From Paenibacillus paeoniae (GTDB taxonomy: Bacteria; Bacillota; Bacilli; Paenibacillales; Paenibacillaceae), in the NCBI RefSeq assembly GCF_003388735.1, contig NZ_QUBQ01000001.1, positions 1,674,001-1,738,000 on the forward strand: a stretch of DNA of 64,000 bases. The letters run 5' to 3'. The stretch's first letter is position 1. The number at the start of each line of letters is the position of its first letter. Under the pieces are notes generated by a model. The model made no database searches and was not told where the DNA came from. It saw only the letters and a list, made by a program, of their open reading frames with translations. Below, in pieces: positions 35,550 through 44,194 of the stretch. The position numbers were made by a program, and so were the translations under genes.

Positions 35550-36230
35550 TTGAACATCATACAGTTGGGGCCTTTCCTGCTCAATTATTATCTGCTTATT
35601 TTTATCGTATCCGCCGTAATTGGTTATGCGGCGATGACATTTCGTCTCCATGTGCTTGGCGCAGAGAAGCAGATTAGCGAACGGCTTTTCCAAGCTTTGC
35701 TTCTTGGTTTTATGACCTGGAAATTAAGTCCGGTTTTATTTGACCCGGTTAACGTTTTTCGCTACCCGATGTCTCTTATCTATTTTGACGGTGGAGATGG
35801 CGGCATCATGCTGGGATTGTTATTATCATTTGCTTATTTATGGATTCGAACTTGGATAGACGGAACTTCCTTTGGAACAACTATGGATCTCTTGGGTACA
35901 GGATGGCTCGCGTTCAGCAGCAGCCAGCAGCTATTTCTCTTTGCTGCGGAACCTGCTGACGGTATGTTTTATAGTCTATATTTACTTTTTAATGCTGCGC
36001 TTGCAGTTTTTCTGTACATCATTAGAAATACAGTCCGCGTTAGAGTAAGGGTGAGCCATTGCTGGCTCTGGTACAGCCTGGGCATGATTGGTTTATTTTA
36101 TATCCAACAAGATCGAACGTTCTGGGTGGCAGGTTTTACGAAAGAGCAAATCATTTTTATTCTAGTCTGTATGATTGCACTGGGAGTAGGCAGCTTTCCA
36201 GATAAAAAGAAGATCAAGGAGATTCATTAA
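35550..36230 (+). CDS. multi-span membrane protein, distantly Lgt-like
   Basis: The protein has 226 residues from TTG 35550, chosen for the perfect GAGGAGGGG just upstream. About seven hydrophobic segments are seen. The first (LGPFLLNYYLLIFIVSAVIG) and the RYPMSLIYFDGG.GGIMLGLLL stretch recall prolipoprotein diacylglyceryl transferase, but the protein is shorter and I do not see the Lgt arginine signature. A related membrane function, or an electron-transfer partner for CcdA, is possible. It overlaps ccdA by one base. Confidence 0.65.
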   Translation: MNIIQLGPFLLNYYLLIFIVSAVIGYAAMTFRLHVLGAEKQISERLFQALLLGFMTWKLSPVLFDPVNVFRYPMSLIYFDGGDGGIMLGLLLSFAYLWIRTWIDGTSFGTTMDLLGTGWLAFSSSQQLFLFAAEPADGMFYSLYLLFNAALAVFLYIIRNTVRVRVRVSHCWLWYSLGMIGLFYIQQDRTFWVAGFTKEQIIFILVCMIALGVGSFPDKKKIKEIH

Positions 36231-36946
36231 TGGAAAATCCCACACTTATTATAGCTTTGGCAGCCGGCTTGTTATCTTTTCTTTCGCCATGCGTTTTTCC
36301 GCTCATTCCGGCTTATGTGACACATTTAACAGGCTCTTTCATTCAGGATAATCGAATCCATGTTGAAAAGAAATTGCTTATGATCCGCTCCATCAGTTTT
36401 ATTATGGGTTTCAGCGTTATATTTGTCGCAATGGGGGCATCCGCAAGTCTGATTGGTCAGTTTTTTGCCGGCAACCGAGAATGGATCGAGAAGTTAAGCG
36501 GCTTGCTCATTATCATTTTCGGTTTACAGATGGCAGGCATGCTGACCTTGCGTTTTCTTATGATGGATAAAAACTGGATCAATACGAAGCCGCAAAAAAA
36601 AGGCAATCTAAGTTCTTTTATTCTTGGACTAGCCTTCGGGTCTGGCTGGACTCCTTGCGTAGGGCTAGCGTTGTCCTCCATACTGCTGCTAGCGGGGTCG
36701 ACGGAAACGTTGTACAGCGGTATGTTTTTGCTATTTGCGTATTCCATTGGTTTAGGAATCCCTTTTCTCGTCTTGTCATTCGCACTTACTTACTCACTGG
36801 GCATTCTGAAAAAAATCAATCGCTGGCTGCCGCTGTTCTCAAAAATCAATGGCTGGCTTCTGGTCGGTATGGGCTTGCTTGTCTTTACGGGGCAACTGCA
36901 AAAAATAAGCGCATGGCTAGCCCAGTTTACGCCATTAGTCTATTAA
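36230..36946 (+). CDS. ccdA: CcdA-type thiol-disulfide transmembrane reductase
   Basis: The 238-residue protein with six helices carries the two functional cysteines in SFLSPCVFPLIPAYV (C21) and GWTPCVGLALS (about C144). CcdA moves electrons from cytoplasmic thioredoxin to extracytoplasmic acceptors such as ResA or TlpA. Two such acceptors are encoded in this same operon. The TAATG overlap with the preceding gene suggests coupled translation. Confidence 0.93.
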   Translation: MENPTLIIALAAGLLSFLSPCVFPLIPAYVTHLTGSFIQDNRIHVEKKLLMIRSISFIMGFSVIFVAMGASASLIGQFFAGNREWIEKLSGLLIIIFGLQMAGMLTLRFLMMDKNWINTKPQKKGNLSSFILGLAFGSGWTPCVGLALSSILLLAGSTETLYSGMFLLFAYSIGLGIPFLVLSFALTYSLGILKKINRWLPLFSKINGWLLVGMGLLVFTGQLQKISAWLAQFTPLVY

Positions 36947-36959
36947 TTCGAGGTGCGAG

Positions 36960-37511
36960 ATGCGAAAAAACGTGATAGTGGTCATAGCGTTGCTAATGTT
37001 GGTGGGATGGGGCCTTTACGATTTTAATTCTAAGAACAAACAATCGGACCAAAGCGCAAATTCAATGGGGCATGAGATAGAAACGGGGTTAAAGAAGGGC
37101 AACAGGGCGCCGAACTTTGAATTGCTGGATATGGACGGCCACCCCGTTAAGCTCTCCCATTACACAGGCCAAAAAGTAATCCTTAACTTCTGGGCAACCT
37201 GGTGCCCGCCGTGCAGAGTTGAAATGCCGCATATGCAGAGATTTTATGAAGATTATGGAGAAGAGATCGTGGTACTTGCCGTAAATTTAACGAATACGGA
37301 AAAAAAACGAAGCGTAGTACTTGCCTTTATTGATGAGTTTGGGGGCACCTTCCCAGTTGTGATGGATACGAAAGGCGAACTCAGCGACAGGTACAAGATT
37401 TTTGCTTATCCTACGTCCTATGTGATTGATTCAAACGGAATAATTCGAGAAATATTTCGTGGAGCGATTGATTATCAAACGATGAAACGAGCAACATCCG
37501 CCATAAATTAA
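36960..37511 (+). CDS. TlpA/ResA-like membrane-anchored thioredoxin (second)
   Basis: The 183-residue paralogue of the first TlpA protein has anchor helix (about 4-20) and active site WATWCPPC (C82, C85), with cis-Pro loop YPTSY. ATG 36960 follows GAGGTGCGAG, 13 bases after ccdA. Having two different TlpA proteins flank one CcdA suggests separate substrates or a relay. No cytochrome c biogenesis genes are nearby. Confidence 0.9.
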   Translation: MRKNVIVVIALLMLVGWGLYDFNSKNKQSDQSANSMGHEIETGLKKGNRAPNFELLDMDGHPVKLSHYTGQKVILNFWATWCPPCRVEMPHMQRFYEDYGEEIVVLAVNLTNTEKKRSVVLAFIDEFGGTFPVVMDTKGELSDRYKIFAYPTSYVIDSNGIIREIFRGAIDYQTMKRATSAIN

Positions 37512-37536
37512 TCTATTTTTTACTGGCATATGTTGA

Positions 37537-38748
37537 TTAAATGAAAGATATCAACGTGCCGCCTGCAGCACCAGCAACTACGATGATCCAGGGCGGCATT
37601 TTCCAAAATAGGAGCATCAGAAACAGAATGGAAGCCAATACAAAATCAGCAGGAGTCAGAATCGCTGTTGTCCAAAGAGGATCATATAATGCCGCTAACA
37701 AGATACCTACAACCGCTGCGTTGACTCCGATTAATGCGCCCTGAACTTTCGAGTTTTTTCTCAAAGAGTTCCAGAAGGGCAACGCGCCTGCAATTAATAA
37801 AAAAGCAGGGAGGAATATAGCCGCAGTAGCAATGAATGCGCCGGTCACTCCATTTATCATCGCTCCCAAGTAGCCGGCAAAGGTGAATAATGGTCCAGGT
37901 ACAGCTTGCGCTGCGCCATAGCCCGCTAGAAAGTCGGCTTTGCTCATCCAATCTGGCACGAGTTCCCGTTCAAGCAACGGGAGCACGACATGCCCTCCGC
38001 CGAACACGAGTGAACCTGAACGGTAGAAGCTGTCGAATAGAGACAGCCAGTCTGCAATTACAAATTGCCTGAGGAGCGGCAGCAAAAATAGAAGACCAAA
38101 GAAAATAGCTAGGCAGAGAATCGCAACGCTTCGGCTTATAGGCACGGAGAGATCCTTTGTTTTGGGGGTTGTTGAAGATTTTCGATATAAAGTTATGCCC
38201 ACAACGCCTGCCATAACAATAAGCAAAATCTGGCTAAAAGCAGTTTGCCACAAGAGGGTAACCGCCGCAACCATGACGGCGATTGTGGCTCTGTTGCGAT
38301 CGGGAGTCAGCTTTTGTCCCATTCCAATTACGGCCTGCGCGACGATGACTACGGCGACGATTTTAAGACCGTGAATCCAGCCCATACTGCTAATGTCCAT
38401 TCCTTGCAATAGGAGGGCGAATAGAACCAAAGCGATGACCGATGGGAGCGTAAAACCAAGCCAAGCTGTCAGTCCGCCCAGAAGTCCGGCGCGAAGGATG
38501 CCGATGCCAATTCCAACCTGACTGCTGGCGGGGCCAGGCAAAAACTGGCATAGTGCCATCAAATCCGCATAACTCCGTTCGTCCATCCACTTGCGGCGAA
38601 GTATGTATTCATTGTGAAAATAACCAAGATGCGCGATCGGTCCTCCGAATGAAGTAAGACCCAGCTTTGCAGACACCGCTAAAACTTCTATAAGTAACGC
38701 TAATTTGCCCTTAGGCTCTTGTCCCTTTTCTACCACAGTGCTTTCCAC
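37537..38748 (-). CDS. chrA: chromate transporter, two-domain ChrA
   Basis: The 403-residue protein has two homologous CHR halves. The first carries FGGPIAHLGYFHNEYILRR and QFLPGPASSQVGIGIG; the second carries FGGGHVVLPLLE and AVPGPLFTFAGYLGA. About ten helices are expected. The protein exports chromate, driven by the membrane potential. AAGGAGGAAC precedes ATG 38748. No chrR reductase or regulator is adjacent, and it converges on the thiol-redox operon with only 25 bases between stops. Confidence 0.93.
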   Translation of the reverse strand: MESTVVEKGQEPKGKLALLIEVLAVSAKLGLTSFGGPIAHLGYFHNEYILRRKWMDERSYADLMALCQFLPGPASSQVGIGIGILRAGLLGGLTAWLGFTLPSVIALVLFALLLQGMDISSMGWIHGLKIVAVVIVAQAVIGMGQKLTPDRNRATIAVMVAAVTLLWQTAFSQILLIVMAGVVGITLYRKSSTTPKTKDLSVPISRSVAILCLAIFFGLLFLLPLLRQFVIADWLSLFDSFYRSGSLVFGGGHVVLPLLERELVPDWMSKADFLAGYGAAQAVPGPLFTFAGYLGAMINGVTGAFIATAAIFLPAFLLIAGALPFWNSLRKNSKVQGALIGVNAAVVGILLAALYDPLWTTAILTPADFVLASILFLMLLFWKMPPWIIVVAGAAGGTLISFI

Positions 38749-39088
38749 TAGATGTTGTTCCTCCTTAGCAAAATAAACGGCATGTCCACAATTCGCGACA
38801 AGCTGCCAACGATCGGCATCAAGGGCTTTTTCTTACCTATAAAGACAGGGCCTCTCTCTTCATGATATCCGATCGATCGAAGAGGCACAAAGGCGAATTT
38901 GAGGACTATTTATATTTTATTGATTAAGCTGACCCGGATACAGCAACAATGCCCAATGTCAGCTTGCATATCGCTAGTGAATACAAGATCCGGATTCCTG
39001 GTAAAGGTGCGGGATTTTCATGCCAACCCAGTAACACATCCGCTTTGCCTACAATATGATGAGTTTAGAAATCTAAAGAGGTGAGCCA
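38749..39088. other. 340-base gene-free stretch between chrA and cwlJ
   Basis: It holds the leader of chrA on the left and the cwlJ leader on the right, with GAGGTGAGCC (39079-39088) as ribosome site. No coding frame or clear regulatory repeat was recognised. Confidence 0.4.
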
Positions 39089-39532
39089 ATGGCAGTCGTA
39101 AAAGCCAGGGAACAGGATATTAAGATGTTGGCAAGGTTGCTTCGAGCTGAGGCAGAGACCGAAGGCGAAATGGGGATGCTTCTTGTTGGAAATGTTGGTA
39201 TTAACCGAATAAGAGGCGATTGCTCCGATTTTAAAGATATTCGAACCATTCCCCAAATGATCAACCAGCCGCATGCGTTTGAAGCGTTGCAGCATAGCAT
39301 GTACTATCAAAATGCAAGAGAGAGGGAACGTCGTCTGGCGCAACGCTCTGTGAATGGGGAGCGGAATTGGCCAGCCAAGTATTCCCTATGGTATTTCCGT
39401 CCAGGATCATTCGATAATCCGGGACCATGTCCGCCCACTTGGTATAATCAGCGGCTCGCTGGACGATGGAAGAAGCACTGTTTTTATGAGCCGATTGCGG
39501 GTGAGTGTGATAATATATACAACACGTATTAA
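39089..39532 (+). CDS. cwlJ: spore cortex-lytic enzyme CwlJ
   Basis: The 147-residue cell-wall hydrolase matches CwlJ nearly end to end: LRAEAETEGEMGMLLVGNVGINR, PQMINQPHAFEA, NWPAKYSLWYFRPG and a C-terminal CFYEPIAGECDNIYNTY. There is no signal peptide, as expected for an enzyme assembled in the spore coat from the mother cell. CwlJ degrades cortex during germination, is triggered by Ca-dipicolinate and needs GerQ for coat placement. No gerQ gene is next to it in this window. Confidence 0.95.
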   Translation: MAVVKAREQDIKMLARLLRAEAETEGEMGMLLVGNVGINRIRGDCSDFKDIRTIPQMINQPHAFEALQHSMYYQNARERERRLAQRSVNGERNWPAKYSLWYFRPGSFDNPGPCPPTWYNQRLAGRWKKHCFYEPIAGECDNIYNTY

Positions 39533-39571
39533 TTTTATAAGAAGGTTAGCAAGAACTTTATCCCATTTAAT

Positions 39572-39594
39572 GCCGCGTAAATCGCGGCTTCTTT
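39572..39594 (+). terminator. terminator after cwlJ
   Basis: GCCGCG and CGCGGC form a short strong stem around TAAAT, followed by TTCTTT. Confidence 0.65.
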
Positions 39595-39680
39595 AGGTCT
39601 AGACTATACCGAGTTGAACCGACTGTGTGAGCTGAAGTACTTGATCCTTACTTCGAATTGATGTATATTGTTTTTAAATC

Positions 39681-39696
39681 GACATACTGGTAGGTC
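39681..39696 (+). promoter_or_regulatory. TetR-type operator ahead of tetR-map
   Basis: The imperfect palindrome GACATAC-TG-GTAGGTC lies 17 bases before the TetR ATG, in the position of an autorepression site. Confidence 0.45.
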
Positions 39697-39712
39697 TAAA
39701 AAAGGAGGAGCC

Positions 39713-40318
39713 ATGTCACCACGTACGAAAGAACAAAATGATGCGATCCGGGAGATGCGGATGAATCAAATTATGCAAGCCGCTGCGGAAGTATATTTGG
39801 AGAAGGGCATTCAATTAGAAGTACGCGATGTTGCGGTCAAAGCAGAGCTTGGCTACGGAACCGTGTATCATTATTATAAAAATAAGCACATGCTGCTGGA
39901 GGATTTACTGTGGGATGCCCTGGACCGCACGGAGTCGGCTGTACTGCCCGCTTTGATGGGGGACGATGAGAGTATACTTAAAGCTGAGGCGTTCTCCAGG
40001 CTGCTCCTGCGGACGTGTATCCAGGATTCTTCTGTATTTATTTTACTTAAAACGGTTGCGGATAATTTTCATCACTTCCCTGGAAACCGATTCAGCAAGC
40101 TTTTTGGTGAGTTTCAGAACCGGATCTATTTGCCGTTTGTCGAAATAATTCGAGAAGGAATTGGTCCCCAATCATCGGAGAAAAGGGCAAATCTGATATT
40201 TGGTTCTCTTGTGGGTTACGCAGCATTAAACATCCACCACGATATGCGTAGTGAAATCGATGTGGAAGGGATCGTCGATATGATTTTTTCTGGCATACAG
40301 TCTAAGGAGAGAGAGTAA
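39713..40318 (+). CDS. TetR-family regulator upstream of a methionine aminopeptidase
   Basis: The product has 201 residues from ATG 39713, behind AAAGGAGGAG. The helix-turn-helix region reads MNQIMQAAAEVYLEKGI, then VRDVAVKAELGYGTVYHYYKNK (about 41-62). The ligand domain is unassigned. The next gene, map, starts two bases after its stop, so both are one transcript and the regulator probably controls aminopeptidase supply in response to a small molecule. Confidence 0.87.
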   Translation: MSPRTKEQNDAIREMRMNQIMQAAAEVYLEKGIQLEVRDVAVKAELGYGTVYHYYKNKHMLLEDLLWDALDRTESAVLPALMGDDESILKAEAFSRLLLRTCIQDSSVFILLKTVADNFHHFPGNRFSKLFGEFQNRIYLPFVEIIREGIGPQSSEKRANLIFGSLVGYAALNIHHDMRSEIDVEGIVDMIFSGIQSKERE

Positions 40319-40320
40319 AA

Positions 40321-41067
40321 ATGGTCATTTTAAAATCGAGAACAGAAATCGAAGAAATGAGAAGAGCCGGCCAAATTGTGGCTGCATTTCATCAAGCAAT
40401 TGCGGATATGATCCGGCCAGGAATTACGACGAATGAAATCGAGTCGTTCGCCGTACAGTTCTTGAAGGAAAATGGCGCAAAGGCATATACGATAGGCTAC
40501 AACGGCTATCCGTATGCGACATGTGCGTCTGTCAATGACGTTATTGCGCATGGTTTTCCGAGCGGGAAGCCGCTCAAGGAAGGTGACATTGTCACCATCG
40601 ATATCGTGGCGGAAGCGGATGGCTGGATCGGCGATTCAGCATGGTGTTATGCGGTCGGCGAGGTGTCGGAAGAAGCCCGTAAGCTGATGCGGGTAACGAA
40701 GGAATGCTTATATCTGGGTATCGAAAAGGCTGTCGTCGGAAACCGGATTGGAGATGTGATGCACGCGGTCCAAACCCATGCCGAGCGTAATGGATTCTCG
40801 GTAGTGCGCGATCTGCTCGCTCATGGCGTAGGCAGGGAGATGCACGAGGAACCTAATTTTCCCCATGTCGGGAATCCGGGAAAAGGATTCCGCTTGAAGG
40901 AGGGCATGGTTTTTACGATCGAGCCCATGATAAATGTCGGTAAAGCATTAATGACGACTGATGCCGACGGATGGACAGCAAGAACCGCTGATGGCTCGCT
41001 TTCCGCACAGTACGAGCATACGATCGCCATTACTGCGGATGGACCGATTATATTGACTGAACAATAG
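40321..41067 (+). CDS. map: type I methionine aminopeptidase (TetR-linked paralogue)
   Basis: This 248-residue pita-bread-fold metallopeptidase removes N-terminal Met. Metal ligands appear in order: Asp in VTIDIVAEADGW, Asp in IGDSAWCY, His in LLAHGVGREMHE, Glu in FTIEPMI and Glu in QYEHTIAIT. The usual Thr after DSA is Cys or Trp here. The housekeeping map gene of Bacilli lies in the adk-infA ribosomal cluster; this one is instead in a TetR operon, so it is probably a second, inducible enzyme. It converges on and overlaps the kinase gene end by 20 bases. Confidence 0.92.
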   Translation: MVILKSRTEIEEMRRAGQIVAAFHQAIADMIRPGITTNEIESFAVQFLKENGAKAYTIGYNGYPYATCASVNDVIAHGFPSGKPLKEGDIVTIDIVAEADGWIGDSAWCYAVGEVSEEARKLMRVTKECLYLGIEKAVVGNRIGDVMHAVQTHAERNGFSVVRDLLAHGVGREMHEEPNFPHVGNPGKGFRLKEGMVFTIEPMINVGKALMTTDADGWTARTADGSLSAQYEHTIAITADGPIILTEQ

Positions 41068-42379
41068 GATTCCATCTTTTTGTTTTGGGCAAGTCCAGTG
41101 TTACATTGAACTGATCTCCATTTATCTCAATGCTGATTTTTCCGGCATGCAGCTCTACGATGCTTTTCACAATCGCGAGCCCAAGGCCGGAACCTTCGGT
41201 TTGGCGGGACTCGTCCGCTCTCTTGAACCGTTCAAATAGCTCATCCGCGGCGAAATCAATTTCATAAGAGGCTGTGTTCTGGATCTTAAAATGAACATCG
41301 TTCTCTGTTTCATCCAGATAAATATAGATTCGTGTTCCCGGCAGAGCATACTTTTTGGCATTGCCGATCAAATTCTCAAATACACGCCAAATCCGGTTTC
41401 CGTCCAGATGGGCATAAATATGGGGATTTGCGACTTTCTCCCGGACCGGAGTGGAATCGTCCCCGAAGCTGCTGCTTACCTCGGCAATGGCCTGCTTCAG
41501 CAAGGTTGCTACATCAACAAATTGAATATCCAGCTCCACGATGCCGCTGGTCATTTTCGACACCTCGAACAGATCCTCAATTAACACTTTCAGTCGCAAC
41601 GCTTTACGGTCTAAAATGTCTACATAAGAACGGGTCTTGTCAGAGGGAAGCTCCTCTTTCTTCAACAAGTCTACGTAGTTAATAATCGAGGTGAGCGGTG
41701 TTTTCAAATCATGGGAAACATTCGACACCAATTCCGTCTTCAAGCGTTCGCTTTTCATTTGGTTTTCCAGTGCATTCTGGTAACCCAGCTTCATATTATT
41801 GATATAGCCTGCCAGTTGGGGTAAGGTTCCTTTGCCTTGAACCGAAATGGCGGACTGAATGTTCCCCTGAGAGATGTCCCGAGTGCCCCTGACAATTTTA
41901 ATCAACTGCTGCAGCTTGTTCAGCAGATACGGTATAACTATGAAAAGATATAAAACAACATACGGAATAACCAGCCTCAGATCATAACTGTAAGAATGAT
42001 TAACTAAAATCCATATACAACCTCCTGCAAAAGCCGTCAGGATAAATAAAACCACAAACTTGAACGTCATCAGGGCATCAAGAAATAATATTTGCCACAC
42101 CGAAAGGTATCTTCTCAGCAGTTGCAAATAAATACGGACTACATGGTCACGATAGTCTGCGTATCGAGTGTAGGGAAAGAACCATTTGCCGGCTAAGATG
42201 AGCAGGATCACAACGATAAGAAAAGTAATGATCAACTCGAAAGTAAGTACGTTCATCCATAGAATATTGAAGAAGCGGAGCGCCCAAATCATAATGCCTA
42301 ACAATAATGCGGCCAGAATGACCCCATAATCTGACGGAATCTGGCTCCGTGATTTACTTTTTTTCGATTTTGTATCCAA
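41048..42379 (-). CDS. sensor histidine kinase of the GDPD operon
   Basis: The 443-residue kinase has four hydrophobic segments in the first 155 residues arranged as two pairs (about 17-60 and 100-155), a linker, then His in VSNVSHDLKTPLTSIINY (about residue 227) and ATP-binding motifs FENLIGNAKKYA, LFERFKRAD and GSGLGLAIVKSI. The kinase core is of the VanS/YkoH type. Its start overlaps the response-regulator gene by 26 bases, and its end overlaps the convergent map gene by 20 bases with no terminator visible. Confidence 0.9.
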   Translation of the reverse strand: MDTKSKKSKSRSQIPSDYGVILAALLLGIMIWALRFFNILWMNVLTFELIITFLIVVILLILAGKWFFPYTRYADYRDHVVRIYLQLLRRYLSVWQILFLDALMTFKFVVLFILTAFAGGCIWILVNHSYSYDLRLVIPYVVLYLFIVIPYLLNKLQQLIKIVRGTRDISQGNIQSAISVQGKGTLPQLAGYINNMKLGYQNALENQMKSERLKTELVSNVSHDLKTPLTSIINYVDLLKKEELPSDKTRSYVDILDRKALRLKVLIEDLFEVSKMTSGIVELDIQFVDVATLLKQAIAEVSSSFGDDSTPVREKVANPHIYAHLDGNRIWRVFENLIGNAKKYALPGTRIYIYLDETENDVHFKIQNTASYEIDFAADELFERFKRADESRQTEGSGLGLAIVKSIVELHAGKISIEINGDQFNVTLDLPKTKRWNPIVQSI

Positions 42380-43055
42380 TGCCCCATACCACCTTTAAAT
42401 ATTTCGGATCCTTGGGATTAATCTCTATTTTCTCGCGAATATTCCGCACGTGCACGGCAACCGTATTGTCAGAGGCAAAGCTCGGCTCATTCCAGACCTT
42501 CTCGTAAATCTCATCAATCGAGAACACTCTGCCCTTGTTTTCCATCAACAGCTCCAGAATTTTATATTCCTTCGGCGTGAGCCGCACATCCTCGCCGTCC
42601 ACTTCAACGGTTTTGGTCGTTTTGTTGAGGATAAGCCCTTTTACTTCAAGAATGTCCTCGCTTTCGATCATCCGAAATGACCCCAAATTCGTAAACCGCC
42701 TTAGCTGCGAGCGGACTCTTGCAATTAGCTCCAGTGGTTCGAACGGCTTTGTCATATAATCGTCAGCGCCTATGTTGAGCCCCAGAATCTTATCATTCGC
42801 CTCCGACTTGGCGGAGAGCATAATAATCGGGATATTTTGTGTTTCCCGAATTTTGAAGGTAGCCTTGATGCCATCCATCTGAGGCATCATGATATCCATG
42901 ATAATGAGATGGATCGTTTCCTTCTCCAATATTTCAAGCGCTTCTACACCGTTGGAAGCCTCGAATACATCTACATCGTCACTTTTTAAATAGATCACAA
43001 GGGCCTCGCGAATTTCCGGTTCATCGTCTACGACAAGAATATGATGTGCAGCCAT
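42354..43055 (-). CDS. OmpR-family response regulator, VanR-like
   Basis: The 233-residue protein has receiver motifs VDDEPEIREAL (D10 area), LIIMDIMMPQMDG (phospho-Asp about 54) and YMTKPFEPLEL, followed by a winged helix ending YLKVVWGIGYKIEKK. Its ATG overlaps the stop of the upstream GDPD-like gene (TAATG), so enzyme, regulator and kinase are one operon. Confidence 0.9.
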   Translation of the reverse strand: MAAHHILVVDDEPEIREALVIYLKSDDVDVFEASNGVEALEILEKETIHLIIMDIMMPQMDGIKATFKIRETQNIPIIMLSAKSEANDKILGLNIGADDYMTKPFEPLELIARVRSQLRRFTNLGSFRMIESEDILEVKGLILNKTTKTVEVDGEDVRLTPKEYKILELLMENKGRVFSIDEIYEKVWNEPSFASDNTVAVHVRNIREKIEINPKDPKYLKVVWGIGYKIEKK

Positions 43056-43999
43056 TATTTTTTCACCTTCATTATTATTGTGCTTATGCTAAACAGCGCT
43101 GACATGTATCCTGTCAATATGGGCTTCAGCGGCTCTGTCATTTCATTCGCCAGTACGGTTGGGGGTGTCTCCGAGTCCGTATAAAATCCATGCACACCGA
43201 GTTTCTGCAGCAGCTTCATGTTGGGAACGGAATTAACGGTGTGCACATAGCTTTGTACGCCGGACTTTTTTAATGCAAGGGCCAGATTCGGATTCAGAAA
43301 TACACGGTAGAGGGGCATTGCGACCGCTGTAAACTGCTTTTCCTTTACAAATTCAATAATACGTTTCGGCGAAGCAGCGGATTTGTAGAGTGAATACATT
43401 TTATTAGGAAAAGGATAAATACTCATGACGGTCTCGTGCATTTCCGGGCTGTAAATCTCAGGAATGATTCTGTTCAGTAATGCAGGATTAACGGCTTGGG
43501 CTTCCTGAACTAGTGTTGTGAATTGCTGCTTAATTTTCAGCTGGTCCGTTTCTTTCGTATCTGTAATCAAATAAAAATCCGGATAGGTTTGCATCAGATC
43601 GAGTATATCCCGGAATGAAAGCGGGCGATAGCGACCGCGAATAAGTGAGCTTTCGAATTGCGGGAGTGTCAATGTGCGACCGTTGAGATTTGCCAGATCA
43701 GGCTGGAGTTTTCCGGACCAGTCATGTCGGGCAACAAGTTCACCGTCTGTTGTTTGCAGCAAATCAGCTTCAAACAAGCGATGGCCTTTACGATAATTGG
43801 TCATAAATGCTTCGTAGGAGTTGGTATAAGTGGAGCCATGAATGCCTCCCAAAGCGTGTGCAATCCACTTATGTTCTTTCCATCCGCCACCATTGTCAGC
43901 TGCCCCCTGTAGAGTCCCAGCAGACCAGATTATTCCCCATCCGAGCCAAATCGAACAAATAACCATGAGTAGACCTAATAGCAAGCTTTTCTTGTACAT
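43055..43999 (-). CDS. membrane-anchored GDPD/PI-PLC-like phosphodiesterase
   Basis: The protein has 314 residues from ATG 43999, chosen because AAAGGAGA lies seven bases upstream; an ATG at 44035 lacks this. An N-terminal anchor (about 3-23) precedes a glycerophosphodiester phosphodiesterase-like barrel with HALGG (catalytic His), NSYEAF, GHRLFEADLLQTTDGELVARHD and later FYLITDTKET. A C-terminal hydrophobic segment (about 290-308) may give a second span. It should act outside the membrane on glycerophosphodiesters, teichoic acid or lipid headgroups, with expression set by the following two-component pair. Confidence 0.83.
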   Translation of the reverse strand: MYKKSLLLGLLMVICSIWLGWGIIWSAGTLQGAADNGGGWKEHKWIAHALGGIHGSTYTNSYEAFMTNYRKGHRLFEADLLQTTDGELVARHDWSGKLQPDLANLNGRTLTLPQFESSLIRGRYRPLSFRDILDLMQTYPDFYLITDTKETDQLKIKQQFTTLVQEAQAVNPALLNRIIPEIYSPEMHETVMSIYPFPNKMYSLYKSAASPKRIIEFVKEKQFTAVAMPLYRVFLNPNLALALKKSGVQSYVHTVNSVPNMKLLQKLGVHGFYTDSETPPTVLANEMTEPLKPILTGYMSALFSISTIIMKVKK

Positions 44000-44194
44000 C
44001 TGCTTTTCTCCTTTTCTCGTGCCTTTGTAAGTCATCTTACAGGGCCGATATGAAGGAGAGGCAGGGAAAAAACGAATGAAATTATGAAGATTATTATAGC
44101 ATAACCAAAAACCCTGCCGAGTTGCTCCTTATGCAGTAATTTTTTGGCAGGTTGGAGAGCCGATGACATGCGTTTCATTTGAAAATATGGCTTT

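Noticed and set aside
39089..39532. CwlJ as part of a GerQ operon
   Set aside because: No GerQ-like frame is present on either side; the gene is single in this window.
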